Shown here one piece after another: positions 22,581 through 34,309 of a stretch of 64,000 bases of DNA. The stretch's first letter is position 1. Each line of letters starts with the position of its first letter. Source of the DNA: Ovis canadensis (Eukaryota > Chordata > Mammalia > Artiodactyla > Bovidae); NCBI RefSeq assembly GCF_042477335.2, contig NC_091247.1:5478501-5542500 (forward strand), read 5' to 3'. The notes beneath the pieces were generated by a model. That model was not told where the DNA came from. It worked only from the letters and a program-made list of their open reading frames with translations, and ran no database searches. Position numbers and translations under genes: made by a program.

Positions 22581-24224
22581 GGTCAGGCCTCGGCCCTCCC
22601 CACCGGGCAGGCCACCACCACCAGGTGCTGAGACAACTTGGGCCCCTCAGTCAGCTGCCCTGGGATTGGGCCCCACTCAGCGGTGGGCTGATATAAGCTC
22701 TGGGACCCCTGGGCCCTGCAGCCAGAGACCCCAGGACCAGGGTCTATCCACCAGTAGCCTGCACTAGCCCTGGGATCTCCTGGGCGCTGATCGCACCCAT
22801 GGTCAGTCTTCACCAGCCCCAAGACCACTGCAGCCTGCAGCCCGCCCCTCCAGGCCTGGTCGCCCCCCGCCACCAGCAGGCCCACACCACCTCTGAGACA
22901 CCTTGGAGCCCTCAGCAAGCCACCTTGGGACCCAGCCCCCTCACTGGTGGGCCAGCACCGGCTTTGGGGCACCTAGAACCTGCGTCCAGCCCTTTCAGGG
23001 ATCAGTCCCGCCCACCAGCTGGGGTGCCAGTAACTCCAGGAACCCTGGCCTCAGGACCACCCACTTCAGAGTCTGGTTCTGCCCACTAGTGAGCCAGCAC
23101 CCACACCAGGACCCCCGCCCCCTTGGGATACCGCAGCCTGTGACCTGGACTTGGCGACAGGGGCTGGCAGCCTCCACACCGGCAGGGCCTGGCAACCCAG
23201 CAGACTGGGGGTCAGCCACGCCCACTGGACCACACTCAGCAGTCAGCAGGACTCATGCCGCCCACAGAGGGGGCGCTCCTAGAAAATATACAGCTCTGGT
23301 GACCGGAGGGGAAGGCGCTGTGGGGCACACGTAGGACGCCTCCTGTAAACCGCTATTTCTCCAAGGTCGGGAAACATAACCAAACGACCAGATACTTCAC
23401 AATACAAATAGCAAATTAAGAAAAATGAGGCAACAGGAGGAACATGTTGCAACAAAGGAACAAGATGAAACCCCAGAGGAAAAGCCAAGTGAAACGGAGA
23501 TGGGCACCTACCCTGCAGAGAGTTCAAGGTAATGAAGCAAAAAGATGATCAAAGAACTCGGGAGGAAAACGGATGAGCACAGTGAGACGTTTAACGGAGA
23601 GTTAGGAGATATAAAAAAAGAACCAAGGAGAGCTGAGGAATACAGTACCCGCAATAAAAAATACACTAGAATACGGAATCGACAGTAGATTAGAAGAGAT
23701 AGAAGGACGGATCAGGGAGTCGGAAGGCAGAGTACTAAATATCTGAACGACAACAACAAAAAGCATAAAGAATGGAAAGAGATGAGGACGGCTTAAGATA
23801 CCTCTGGGACATCATGCATACCAACAGTCTCAGAAGAAGGAGAGAACATATTCGAAGACGCAGTGACTGAAAGCTTCCCTAACCTGGGAGAGAAAACAGA
23901 CGTGGAGGGCCAGGAAGCACAGAGAGCTCCCAAAAGGATCAACCAAGAGAGGGCCTCAGCGACACACACTGCATTAAAAAATGATTAAAAAAAGAAAAAG
24001 AGTATTAAAAGCAGCAAGGAAAAAGCAACAGTTGTGTACAAAACAATTCCCATAGGCTAAAGCTGACTTTTCAGCAGAAACTCTGCAGGCCAGAAGGGAG
24101 TGTCATGATACAGTTCAAGTGATGAAAGGGAAATACTTACGACCAGTAATACTCTAGCTGGTAAGGTTTTCATGTAGATTTCATGGAGAAGTAAAGAGCT
24201 TTACAGATAAGCAAAAGCTCAAAG

Positions 24225-24438
24225 GGGTTTCCCTGGTGGCTCAGTGGTAAAAAACAACCCACCTGTCCATGCAGGAGACTTGGGTTTGACCCCTGGGTCA
24301 GGAAGATTCCCTGATGAAGGAAACGGCAACCCTCTCCAGTATTCTTGCCTGATAAAAGCCATGGACAGAGGAGCCTGGTGGGCTACAGTCCAGGGGGTCA
24401 CAAAAGAGTCAGACACGACCTAGAGACTAAATATCAAC
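24225..24438 (+). mobile_element. Bov-tA SINE inside the L1
   Basis: Complete plus-strand copy 'ggggtttccctggtggctcagtggtaaaa' to 'gagtcagacacgacctagagactaaatat'. L1 text continues on both sides. Confidence 0.9.
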
Positions 24439-24819
24439 AAAAGCCAAGAGTTCAGCGTCACCAAAGCAACTTTACAAAAAGTGTTAAAGGGACTTCTTTT
24501 TCATTCCATGAGATGAAGAAGCAAAGGACACAACTAGAAACATTTCCTGAAAATTACGGAGGGAAAAGCTCATCGGTAAAGGCAAATACATAGTAAAAGT
24601 AGGAAACCACCCATGTATACAGCTGGTAGGAAGGTTAAAAAGACAAAAGTAATAAATCATTACATCCGCAATAAGTGATACACAAAACAGAGTTACAAAA
24701 TATGATATCAAAACCAGTGATCATGGGGGGAGAAGACTAAAATGCAGAGTTAAAATGGGTTTGCAATTAAGAGATCAGCAAGTTAAAATAATTATGTGTG
24801 ATTATTAATAGAAATAAAT

Positions 24820-24853
24820 CATATATATATACATATATATATACACACACACC
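24820..24853 (+). repeat. (TA)n/(CA)n microsatellite
   Basis: An alternating TA run broken by single C's passes into CACACACAC within the L1. Such compound repeats are often length-polymorphic. Confidence 0.9.
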
Positions 24854-25510
24854 CTTGTCATGGTAACTACAAAGCCAAAATCTATAATGGGTATACAGAA
24901 AAACCATATTAAGCATCTTTTCCAACCATAATGTGAGGAGACTAGAAATCAACCGTAAGAAATAAATTGCAAACAAAACAAAAACATGTGTTGTCTAAAT
25001 AATGTACTATTAAACCACCGATGGACCACTGAAGAAATCAAAGAAGAAACAAAAAATACCTGGAGACAAATGAAAGCACAATTATTAAAAGTTTATGGGA
25101 CCCAGCAAAAGCAGTTCTAGAGGGGGGAGGGAGGTTTATTGCCATATCTCAGGAAACAAGAAAAATCTCAAATAAACAACCAAACTTTACAACTGAAGGA
25201 ACTAGAACACAAACAAAGCTCAATGTGAGAAGGAAAGAAATCATAAGGACTGGAGTAGACAGAAACACCAAAAAATTAAAAAAATCAATAGAACTTAAAA
25301 GAGCTGGTTCTTTGAAAAGCTAAACGAAACTGATAGCTCTTTAGCCAGCCTCATCAAGAATAAAAGAGAGAGGCCCAAATCAATAAAATCAGAAGGAGAA
25401 AAAGAGAAGTTACAACTGACACCCCAGGAATACAAAGGATCATCAGAGACAACTATGACCAATTCGCAGTAATGAATCAAAAAAAAAAAAACCTCACCAC
25501 AAAGTCTAAC

Positions 25511-25784
25511 ACCCCTCCTTGGGCAGCCTCCCTGGAATGGGCAGCCGGCCTGGCTGTGCCTGCCCGGCTCTGTGGGCTTTATTTACCCTGTGCTCCCCAG
25601 GCGCTGAAGGCTACAGTGAGCTTCGCCATGGTCCTGAGCCAGATGCACGTGGCCCTGGAGGAGAGCACTGCCTTCACCTTGGCTTATGGGTTATCCTCCC
25701 CGAGCATTGTCAGCGTCCTGAGCTGAGAAGGCCGATGGTATGTTATTGATTGCTATTATTATTGCCATAACATACATGCACAAC
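25511..25784 (+). other. Unassigned GC-rich block at the L1 break
   Basis: L1 similarity stops at ~25505 and a 220-base GC-rich, non-repetitive segment follows before the next SINE. It is open in two plus-strand frames; one (ending 25726) reads AMVLSQMHVALEESTAFTLA near its end. No known family is recognised, there are no matched splice sites, and the length is too short to call coding. It may be the original flanking DNA, or sequence carried in by a rearrangement at the L1 break. Confidence 0.3.
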
Positions 25785-26003
25785 GTGGGGTCTCCCTAGG
25801 TGGCTCAGCGGTAAAGGCTCGGCCTGCCAAAGGAGACGCAGAAAACACGGATCGGATATTTGGGTCAGGAAGATCAGCCTGGAGGAGCAAGTGCCAAGCC
25901 GCTCCGGTGTTCTTGCCGAGATCGTCCCATGGACAGAGGAGCCTGGTGGGCGGCAGTCCTTGGGGTCGCAAAGAGCCGGACACGGACAAAGGGGCTGAAC
26001 ACG
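25785..26003 (+). mobile_element. Bov-tA SINE, diverged
   Basis: 'ggtctccctaggtggctcagcggtaaagg' to 'agagccggacacggacaaagg'. The tRNA-like part has several changes, so this is an older copy. Confidence 0.8.
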
Positions 26004-26139
26004 CATGTGTCCGCCTTACCCATTTCTCGGGCATCCGGTTCTGTGCCAGTCACATCGCACATTGCCGGCATTGCGGCAGAGCCCTCGCTGCCGCGTGTCC
26101 CCAGAGCTCTTTCATCTTACGCGATAAGAGACTCTGCAC

Positions 26140-26375
26140 TCATTCAGCGACAACTCCCCAGTCTCCTCTCCCCAGCACCCCCTGGAAAGCACCCTTCCTT
26201 CCGTCTCTATGCATCTGAGCACTCCGGATGAGTGGAATCATATGTTATTTGTCTTTCTGCGTCTGCTTCATCATCACACATGGCATCCTGTCTTCAGGGT
26301 TCATCCACCCTGGAGCGGGCCTCCGCACTTCCTTCCTTTGGAAGGCATTTCTGTCTGACCCATTCCTCGTTGGGT
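26140..26375 (+). mobile_element. L1 3' UTR fragment
   Basis: 'gatgagtggaatcatatgttatttgtctttctgcg' and 'catcctgtcttcagggttcatcc' match the old L1 3' UTR pattern also seen at 10200-10300. Confidence 0.65.
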
Positions 26376-26689
26376 CCTGACTAGGCGGACGTGCCCCAAG
26401 GTTACAGCCCCAGTCCCTGCTGCCCGCGGTGAGTCATCGACACGTGGGCAGACCTAGAGCTGGGCACGGAAGTCCCTGTGTTGTGCACTTTGAAAAAGTT
26501 CCCTCCAAGGGCTTAAAGGAAGAAATGTTTCTCACCTGAAAAACTCACTTACCTATAAAAGGCTCTTCTCCATGAAATGAAGTTATTTTGATGCACGTAC
26601 AAGGAGAGAGGATGAGGAAGCACTTTCCCAAGTGCCATAGTGAACCTGGACTTCAGAGTGACCTTTGAGACGGTCCTTTATTACACCCA

Positions 26690-26808
26690 GGGTTTCCCTG
26701 ATAGCTCAGTTGGTAAACAATCCACCTGCAATGCAGGAGACCCCGGTTCTATTCCTGGGTCGGGAAGATCCGCTGGAGAAGGGCTAGGCTACCCACTCCA
26801 GTATTCTT
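26690..26808 (+). mobile_element. Bov-tA SINE, 5' half
   Basis: 'gggtttccctgatagctcagttggtaaacaatcc' runs to 'cccactccagtattctt', where a second Bov-tA starts. The two make a tandem pair flanked by similar TTATTACA-type sequence at ~26679 and ~27001. Confidence 0.88.
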
Positions 26809-27000
26809 GGGCTTCCCTTGTGGCTCAGCTGGTAAAGAATCTGCCTGCAATGAAGAAGACCTGGGTTCGATCCTTGGGTTGGGAAGATCCTCTGGAGAAG
26901 GGAATGGCTACCCACTCCAGTATTCTGGCCTAGGGAATTCCATGGACTGTATAGTCCCTGGGGTCACAAAGAGGTGGACACTACTGAGCGACTTTCACTT
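26809..27000 (+). mobile_element. Bov-tA SINE, second of a tandem pair
   Basis: 'gggcttcccttgtggctcagctggtaaag' to 'gacactactgagcgactttcactt'. It directly abuts the preceding partial copy, so it probably inserted into that copy or arose with it as a composite. Confidence 0.9.
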
Positions 27001-27479
27001 TTATTACATCCTCGGGGGTGGCTGTTCACAGGTGAACCTTGGGCGTCCCTGGTTCTTTAAATCTGGAGACAGCCCATCATAAGAGGTGGCAGGGACAGGA
27101 TGGGACCTAGAGGCTATGGCCAGGGTGTTCCCACTTGGTCACCCGATGACCTTGTTGTGGGTTAGTGGCCAGGGCATCTGCCCTGATTTCTGATTTTCAG
27201 CCATCGCTTGGTTTTGGCTGCAGATCTGGCTATCAGCAGTGGAAAATGAGTTCCCTTTGGGACTTCTGGTGTCTCTGATCAGTGAGGAGCTCTGCACGGT
27301 GGGGCCTCAGAGATTAAGCCTGGCAGCCAGCGAGGTGGGTTGAGGGACTAAGGCAGCCCTTAGGATGTTGTCACCTGCAAGGCCAAGGGATTTCCCTGTA
27401 AACAGCCTGACATTTCCAGCACAGATACATGAGGGGAGGCTGACCAGGCTTCTGAAGCTGTCCTCTTTTTTTTCTTAAA

Positions 27480-28060
27480 TTTTAAATTCTGTATCAGGGT
27501 ACAGTGGATTTAACAAGGCTGTGGTGGTAGTTTAGACATTAGGTCGTGTCTGACTCTGGGACCCCATGGACTGTAGTCTGCCAGGCTCCTCCTTCCTGTA
27601 CCTATTAACAAATTTTAAAAAGGCTGTTAATTAGCAAGATAGGATAGTTGCAGGTGAACAGCAAAGGGACTCAACCGTACATACACACGTCTCCGTTCTC
27701 CCCCAAACTCCCCTCCCATCCAGGCTGCCACATAACACTGAGCAGAGTTCCCTGTGCTATGCAGTAGGCCCTTGGTGGTCATCCGTTTTAAACACAGCAG
27801 TGTGTACATGTCCATCCCAAACTCCCTAACTATCCCTTCCCACAGCCTTCTCCCCAACCCCCCACCGCGGGTAACGTTAAGTTCCAAGTTTGCTAAGTCT
27901 GTTCTCTTTCGCTGAGTCTCTCCTGTTCTGTAAATAAGTTCATTTGTCTCATTCCTTTTTGGATCCCACACATAAGGGGTATCACACAGTACTTCTCCTC
28001 TCTCTGCTTACTGCACTCAGTGTGACAGTCTCTAGGGCCATCCACATTCCGCAGCTGTCC
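27480..28060 (+). mobile_element. Ruminant L1 3' UTR
   Basis: 'gcaaagggactcaaccgtacatacac', 'cataacactgagcagagttccctgtgctatgcagtagg' and 'ctcattcctttttggatcccacacataagg' are the recurrent 3' UTR text of artiodactyl L1. A 60-base reversed Bov-tA scrap ('aggtcgtgtctgactctggg...ccaggctcctcc', 27530-27592) lies near its start. Confidence 0.75.
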
Positions 28061-28690
28061 TCTTGACACATGGCTCCGACACACGTGACACAGAATTACA
28101 TCACGGCAACTCTGCCGCGTGGACACATGCCTCCGCTCGCGGACGGTGATGCAGGAGGAGGATCCAACTCCCCACCCCGACCTCCTGAAACGAAGCTAAT
28201 GATCCCATAGGAACGACGGATGTGAAAAATGGTGTTGGCAGAATCGATGGGTTTGATGGCCAGGGAACCCAAAAAGGTCTGAATCCTGCTCACAACCCAT
28301 CTACTTCCCTGGGGGGCTCTGAGGAAGACGGACACCCTAGGAAGAAGCACTGCTTCCCTGTAAGCTGGACAGGGGTCCTGAAAATTCAGCCTGAGAATCC
28401 AGACACCTGGGTGCTACAGAAAACCCCTGTGCTGCTAGTTTCTCCCACCTCTCCACTGCCAAGGCTCAGCCGTATGAGACACCACTGTGGCTGCTTGGAG
28501 GGCAGAAGAAACAAGACAAAGATGTCGACTTTTAGCACTTCTATTCAACCTTGTGCATAGAGCAAAAAAGAAAGAAAAATATAATGTGCGAAGAGTTGTT
28601 AAGGAAAAAGAAAACTGTTTGCCATGAAATGAAAAATGTTTGTGTGTGCAGAAAATGCAAAGAAATCTACATACACACACAGAGAGAGAA
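28061..28690. other. No gene recognised
   Basis: Mixed-composition sequence between two L1 blocks. Short open frames (for example 28222-28560 plus, 112 codons) have no recognised homology or splice context. Confidence 0.5.
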
Positions 28691-29016
28691 ACACAATAGT
28701 AGAATTAATAAGCAAATTTAGCTCAGTTACAGAGCACATGATCAATTAATAGAAATTAATTATCTTTCTATATACTACCAATTGTTCAACATCATTTGCT
28801 GAAGATTATTCTTTCTCCACTGAATTGCCTCTTCATCTTTGTCAAAAATAAATTGATTGTATATGTACACATCTATATTTGAGCTTTCTATTCTGTATAA
28901 TTGATCTATTTGCTTATCTTGATACCAGTATTGAATGGTTTTAAATATCATAGCTTCACAATAACTTTTGAAGTCCAATAGCTTCTCTTTTTCTTTTTTA
29001 ATATTGTTTTGACTAT

Positions 29017-29210
29017 GGGCTTCCCTGATAACTCAGTTGGTAAAGAATCCACCTGCAATGCAGGAGACCCTGGTTTGATTCCTGGGTTGGGAACATCCTC
29101 TGGGGAAGGGAACAGCTACCCACTCCAGTATTCTGGCCTGGAGAATTCCATGAACAGTATAGTCCATGGGGTCTCAAAGAGTTGGACATTGAGTGGCTTT
29201 CACTTTCACT
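29017..29210 (+). mobile_element. Bov-tA SINE with target-site duplication
   Basis: 'gggcttccctgataactcagttggtaaagaatcc' to 'ttggacattgagtggctttcactttcac'. TTTGACTATG flanks it at 29008-29017 and 29211-29220, so its insertion into the minus-strand L1 is well defined. Confidence 0.92.
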
Positions 29211-30221
29211 TTTGACTATGATAGGTTGTTCGCACTTCAATATGGATTTTAGAATCAGCTACAAAAAAAAGAGAGTCTACTGTGACTTTCATGGGATTGC
29301 ACTGAATCTGTAGATCAGTTTGGAGAGAACCGACATTCCTTGACAATATAGAGTCTTCTGTTTCAGGCATATATATCTCTCCTTTTATTTAAATTCATGC
29401 AGCAATATTTTGTAGTTTTCAGTGTATAGGTCTTGCATAAATCTTGTCAGATGTATACCTAAGTCATTTATACACTTGATGCTATTGTAAGTGGTATTTG
29501 CTTTTCAAATTTCAATTTTTGATTATTTGTTGTTAGTATGTGGAAATACAATTGACTTTTTACATTGACCTTATGTCCTGCAACCTTGCTAAAGTTCCTT
29601 ACTAGTTTTAGTAGTTTTATAGATTTTATAGAATTTTCTATAGAAAATCATGTTATCTGCAAACAAAGTTTAACTTCTTCCCTTCTAATCTGGATCCTTT
29701 TGTTTCTTTTTTTCTTGCCTTATTGCATTGGCTAGAACTTCCTGTACAACATAGAACAGAGCAGGTAAGAATGGAATTCTTGCTTTGTTTTGAATCTGAT
29801 GTGAAAGCATTCTTTCACCATTAAGTATGATGTTAACAGTGGGCTTTTTTTTTTTTTTCTAGAGGCCCTTTCTCAAGTCAAAGAGATTTTTTGAAGATTT
29901 CTACTTCATTGAAAATTTTTGTCAGAATTGGACAGTGGATTTTATCAAATGTGTTTTCCGTATCTATTGAGATGATCATATGTTTTTTTTAATTTTTTAC
30001 TCAATATAATTGTATTGATTGGTTTTCAAATGTTAAATAAACAATTGCTAGAATAAATCCCACTTGATCATTATCTTATATAGACAGATAAATTGGAGTT
30101 GATGCCTAAACTGTTGTTAAAAATTCTTACATCTATATTAGATGAGTGATATTTGTAGTTGTCCTTTATATTATAGATCTTTTTTTGGTTTTGTTATTTG
30201 AGTAGTGTTAGACTCATAGAA

Positions 30222-30488
30222 TGGGAGAAGGCAATGGCACCCCACTCCAGTACTCTTGCCTGGAAAATCCCATGGATGGAGGAGCCTGGTGGGTTGCAGT
30301 CCATGGGGTTGCGACTGACAGACTTCACTTTCGCTTTTCACTTTCATGCATTGGAGAAGGAAATGGCAACCCACTCCAGTGTTCTTGCCTGGAGAATCCC
30401 AGGGATGGCGGAGCCTGATGGGCTGCCGTCTATGGGGTCGCACAGAGTCGGACACGACTGAAGCGACTTAGCAGCAGCAGCAGCAGCA
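30222..30488 (+). mobile_element. BOV-A2 SINE with target-site duplication
   Basis: Dimeric BOV-A2 ('gggagaaggcaatggcaccccactcc' ... 'cggacacgactgaagcgacttagcagcagcag') ending in (CAG)6. GACTCATAGAA flanks it at 30211-30221 and 30489-30499. Confidence 0.93.
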
Positions 30489-31562
30489 GACTCATAGAAC
30501 ACATTGGGATGTAGTTCATTCTCTTTGATTTCTTTTGGGAAGAGTTGGTGTACAATTGGCATTCTTTTTCCTTAAATATTCGCTGGCGCTCACTAGGAAA
30601 GTCGTTTGGACCTGGATTTTTCTTTATGGGAGAATGACAGCATCATCCAGAACTTTCCCCTACAGGAAACCAGATCCAAGAGGGTTGCTGTGGTTGCTGC
30701 TCTCCCCGCCTCCGCTTCTGCCTGCTTTGGATTGGTTTAAGTCTCCATCTCACCCCCTTTGTTGGTTTACGATCATAACTCCTTGTTGCGCCATTTTCTC
30801 TGCGTCCCCAGGAGTGGGCCCCTGTTTCCCCCAGTCCTGTGAGGTTTACTACATCTTTAACCCGTAGTTGATGAGCCCTACAATAGCCTAAGAGACTTGA
30901 AAAATACCCCCCCCCCCCATTTTTATATTTACTCATGTAGTTAACATTTCTGATATCTTTTGTATTTCCCTCATCTCTCTTTTCGGGGAGTTTTATGACA
31001 CATACATTGAGCTGCCTGAGGTTGCTCTTCAGTTTATCGATGCTCAGTTTCAATTTTCTCTCAGCCTCCTTTGTGTGGTTCATTTTGGGTGTTCCTATTG
31101 CTGTGTCTTCAAGTTCACGAATCTTCCTCCGAAGTGTATAATACTGTATTCATCCCGTCCAGGATATTCTCATTTCAGACATTATAATTTTCATCTCTAC
31201 TTGGTCTTTTCCATGCCCCTATTTAACATGTTGTCTTTTTTTTTTTAAGCTTCTTAAACATATATAGTTTTAATAATGATTGAAAAATTCTTAACCACTA
31301 ATTGTATCACCTGGGTCACTTCTGGACTAGTTTCAATCGACTTTTCACCTCACAACAGCTCACATTTCTCTTTTTGCATACTTGGTAATTTTTGGTTGGA
31401 TGCTGGACGTTGTGAAATTTATTTCATTGCATACTGGGTATTTTGTATTCCTGTGAGTTTCCTGAGCTTAGTTCTGGGATCTGGAAGTGATCTTATTTAT
31501 CTGGGTCTTGCTTCTAAGCTTTGTTAGATAAGAGTGGCATTTTGTTAGGACTCATTTACCCC

Positions 31563-31776
31563 GACTTCCCTGGTGGCTCAGACAGTAAAGTGTCTGTCTA
31601 CAATGTGGGAGACCCAGGTTCGATCCCTGGGTTGGGAAGATCCTCTGGAGAAGGAAATGGCAATCCACTCCAGGACTATTGCCTGGAAAATCCCATGGAC
31701 GGAGGAGCCTGGTAGTCTACAGCCCATGGGGTCGCAAAGAGTCAGACGCGACTGAGCGACTTCACTTCACTTCACT
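31563..31776 (+). mobile_element. Bov-tA SINE
   Basis: 'gacttccctggtggctcagacagtaaag' to 'agtcagacgcgactgagcgacttcacttcac'. Full length with little divergence, hence relatively young. Confidence 0.92.
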
Positions 31777-33279
31777 GAGGTAAGACCCTTCTGAGTATAT
31801 TATCTAATGCTAAGTAAATAATGAGGTTTTCCACTTTTGTTGATAGGAACCAGCACTAGTTTATGGCCTGGAGTCCTTGGGACTTTGTCTCTAATCCTTT
31901 CATGTTGCTTTTTCTCCAGACACGGGATTTCCTCACGTGTGTGCTGATCAGTGCTTCGTGCCGGAGACAGACCCTTGGCAGAGTCCAGAATTCTCGCTGT
32001 GCACCCGTCTTCTCCGACACGTCGCCTTACGAGCGCAGAAAGACTACTGGGCCCCGCCCGGATGCTCCTTTCCGGTGCTGTAACCTGTTACGTTCCCTGG
32101 GCAGGAAACTGGGGAGGTTGCAGGATTCACCTTATCTGTTCCTTGAATCTCAGGGGTCACTGTCACTTGCTGTTTGCTGTCAACTGTCTTGAAAAATTGA
32201 CTGGATTTTTAGTTGTTTCCGAAGGAAGGTAAATCTGGTGCTTAGTAATTCGTCTTCCTGGAAATAGACAAAGTCAGCATCCTTGGAAAGAAAAAAGAAT
32301 TCGCGGGCCAGTATCACGCATTTCTACAATTTCTAGAGGAAAAGAACTCGGAAACAACCGAGAATTAGAAGGATCGACTAATTTTTTCGAAAAAGGCATT
32401 ACGGCAGCAATTTCACAGAAACATAATGACCCATCCAAAAGGACAAGTGATCCTCAAATTTATGAATTCACTCGTAAGTAGCAACTGAAAACCATGACAA
32501 ATTCAAGGCAATGCTGATGCTCGCTGGAGAAAATCTGGCCCTCCTCCAAACTTCAAGAATCCCCACTCTCCCGACAGCTTTGATGCAGTGGAAAGTCTCA
32601 TGATAGCTACAAATCTCAACAGGGACCTAGGGTTCCCTGTAGATTTCCCCCGTGCTTTCAGTTGGGAATACCTCAGATGGGTAACCTTTTCTAAGGCATT
32701 TTCCTCACATGTGAAGGAAATCTAAGGAATTCTGTGTTGAAGGAAAACTTCCGTTTTTAGATCCACAGACCCTTCTAGAGGATGTTGCCCAGAGGTTTGG
32801 GAACTTGGTCCATCGCTCTGGCATCGGTGACCAAGATACAGGTTGAAACAGGTTTACTTTAAAGATGAGTGGTTTTGTCTTCCCCTCTAGTCCTCTGCCC
32901 TCTCCTACCCATCCAATCTGGTGTTAGTGCCAGGGAATAAACAGGAGTCGCTGTCGGACAGCATTAATAGACTCACAAGTGGCAACGGGTCACCGTAACA
33001 TAGGCCCCCATGGTCCTGTTTCCCGTTATCAGGTGGCTAAGCTGAGTGTACTCTGACTGTTCTATTTGTTCTTGACAGAAGTTTAGCGGGTAAGACAAAA
33101 TAAACATCTTTGATTAAGAATCCAATTGGAAATTCAATTTACTTGCATAGATTAGCTCTATCTGCTCAGGCAAGTTCTTCTTGTGCCCTGATTGACATTA
33201 AATGATGAGTAGAGCTGGGGTCCTTTCTCATTCCAAATTCCCTAATCCAATACCTTTGGCACAAAATACTCCTTTATAG
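31777..33279. other. No gene recognised
   Basis: About 1.5 kb of AT-moderate sequence without a recognised repeat family, RNA gene or supported exon. An open plus frame at 31863-32192 (109 codons) is unsupported. Confidence 0.5.
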
Positions 33280-33486
33280 AGCTTCCCTGGAGGCTCAGTG
33301 GTAAAGAAGCCGCCTGCCAATACAGGAGATGCAGGTTTGATCCCTGGGTCGGGAAGATACCCCGGACAAGAAAATGGCAACCTACTCCAGTATTCTTGCC
33401 TGAGAAATCCCATGGACAGAGAAGGCTGGTGGGTTACAGTCCATGGGGCTGCAAAATAGTCGGACACAACTGAGCAACTAAACAAC
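33280..33486 (+). mobile_element. Bov-tA SINE
   Basis: 'agcttccctggaggctcagtggtaaagaag' to 'gtcggacacaactgagcaactaaac', flanked by CTTTATAG-type repeats at ~33272 and ~33488. Confidence 0.9.
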
Positions 33487-33713
33487 TTTATAGGCAAGAA
33501 GAACCACTGCAAAGAGAAATGAGTTTGAGAGAAGTCCAAGGTACATTCTGATTTTATATCCAAGAGTGGATGGACACCATCATGAAAAGGCTGATCTCTA
33601 CAACAAAAATCAGACTAGAAGCTTCTTCGGGGCAGAGTTTTAATTTCTGTATATTTGCAGTTTCCAATTTCAGGCCCAGCGCACTTTGAGAGAGCTGGCT
33701 TTAACATGGATGA

Positions 33714-33944
33714 ATGAAAAGTGAAATCTCTCCTTCATGGGTGCCATTCCACTGGGGAAACGTGTGCAGAGAGGGCATTAGGGACACCCAGAGGCACTTA
33801 GGGACTCATGTGGGTGAACAGCCACCACCCACGGTTTGCACCTTTGAGCGACAGGCACCTGCGGAGCCGGAGTCTCCGATGGACCACATGTTCCTGCTGC
33901 CCCCTAAGACCTTCCAGGACTACAGGGACCCACGTTACAGCTAG
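33714..33944 (+). other. Orphan 76-codon open frame, function unknown
   Basis: An ATG-initiated frame ending in TAG at 33942-33944. The C-terminal part has ordinary protein-like composition (acidic/proline stretch APAEPESPMDH, then FLLPPKTFQDYRDPRYS) and is not built from low-complexity or SINE sequence, unlike nearly all other short frames in the spacer. No poly(A) tail or target-site duplication marks it as a processed retrocopy. The preceding 'tatatttgcag' at ~33650-33660 could be a splice acceptor. I do not recognise the family. It may be a terminal exon of an unannotated transcript, an old pseudogene fragment, or chance. Confidence 0.2.
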
Positions 33945-34309
33945 AGTCCCAGGATGCAACTTTGAATAATTGATTCTCAGGGCCCGTGGCTGAAAATGTG
34001 AAGATAAAACATTTACCACAGTTTGACTGTGGTTATTTTTCTTATCCAGTGAACATCTATTGCACAAGCTGACCTATCTCGCATGTCTTTTTGAGTTGTA
34101 ATGCTCTGAGAAACATTTAGCTCTGGGCAGTCAAGCTCATTTATTTTGGAGTGTATAAACAGCTAACAGAGAAGAGCCTCAGAGCTTGCAACAGACTCAT
34201 TTTAGCTCTTCGATTATTGTCATATACTGAGCACAAGGCTCCTTATGTGCAATAAATGAGAAGTAGGTCAGGTATGGGGAACTCAGGGTGCTGCGCTCAG
34301 TCTAATAAG

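Larger units (their letters stand above)
20745..25510 (+). mobile_element. Long L1-type LINE, degraded, with nested SINEs
   Basis: The element appears to start at 'ggtccaagatggcagaggagggagaccc', the usual L1 start pattern. A long GC-rich 5' region (to ~23.3 kb) follows, then A-rich ORF1-like sequence ('gcaaaaagatgatcaaagaactcgg...' to ~24 kb) and ORF2-like text ('ggaaaccacccatgtatacag...', 'gcagaaactctgcaggccagaagggagtg', 'caaagaagaaacaaaaaatacctggagacaaatg', 'gagctggttctttgaaaagc'). All frames are broken by stops and indels. It is interrupted by a Bov-tA at 20803, a CHR-type SINE at 21735 and a Bov-tA at 24225. The 3' half of ORF2 and the 3' UTR are missing: L1 similarity ends near 25510 at a sharp composition change. 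The middle may be of HAL1 type; a library comparison would decide. Confidence 0.7.
28690..31540 (-). mobile_element. L1-type LINE block on minus strand, interrupted by SINEs
   Basis: The minus frame at 28775-28978 translates to an L1 ORF2 C-terminal-like segment containing QYWYQDKQIDQ and IYNQFIFDKDEEAIQW, a typical LINE-1 ORF2 signature. Upstream on the minus strand (29220-30220, 30489-30640) is the usual antisense L1 text ('tgtccttgca.. rules' such as 'gaacctatagattgatctagt' equivalents), with stops in all frames. A Bov-tA (29017) and a BOV-A2 (30222) are inserted with clear target-site duplications. From ~30650 to 31540 the match is weaker, and part of this may be unrelated or HAL1-like sequence. 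Confidence 0.65.
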
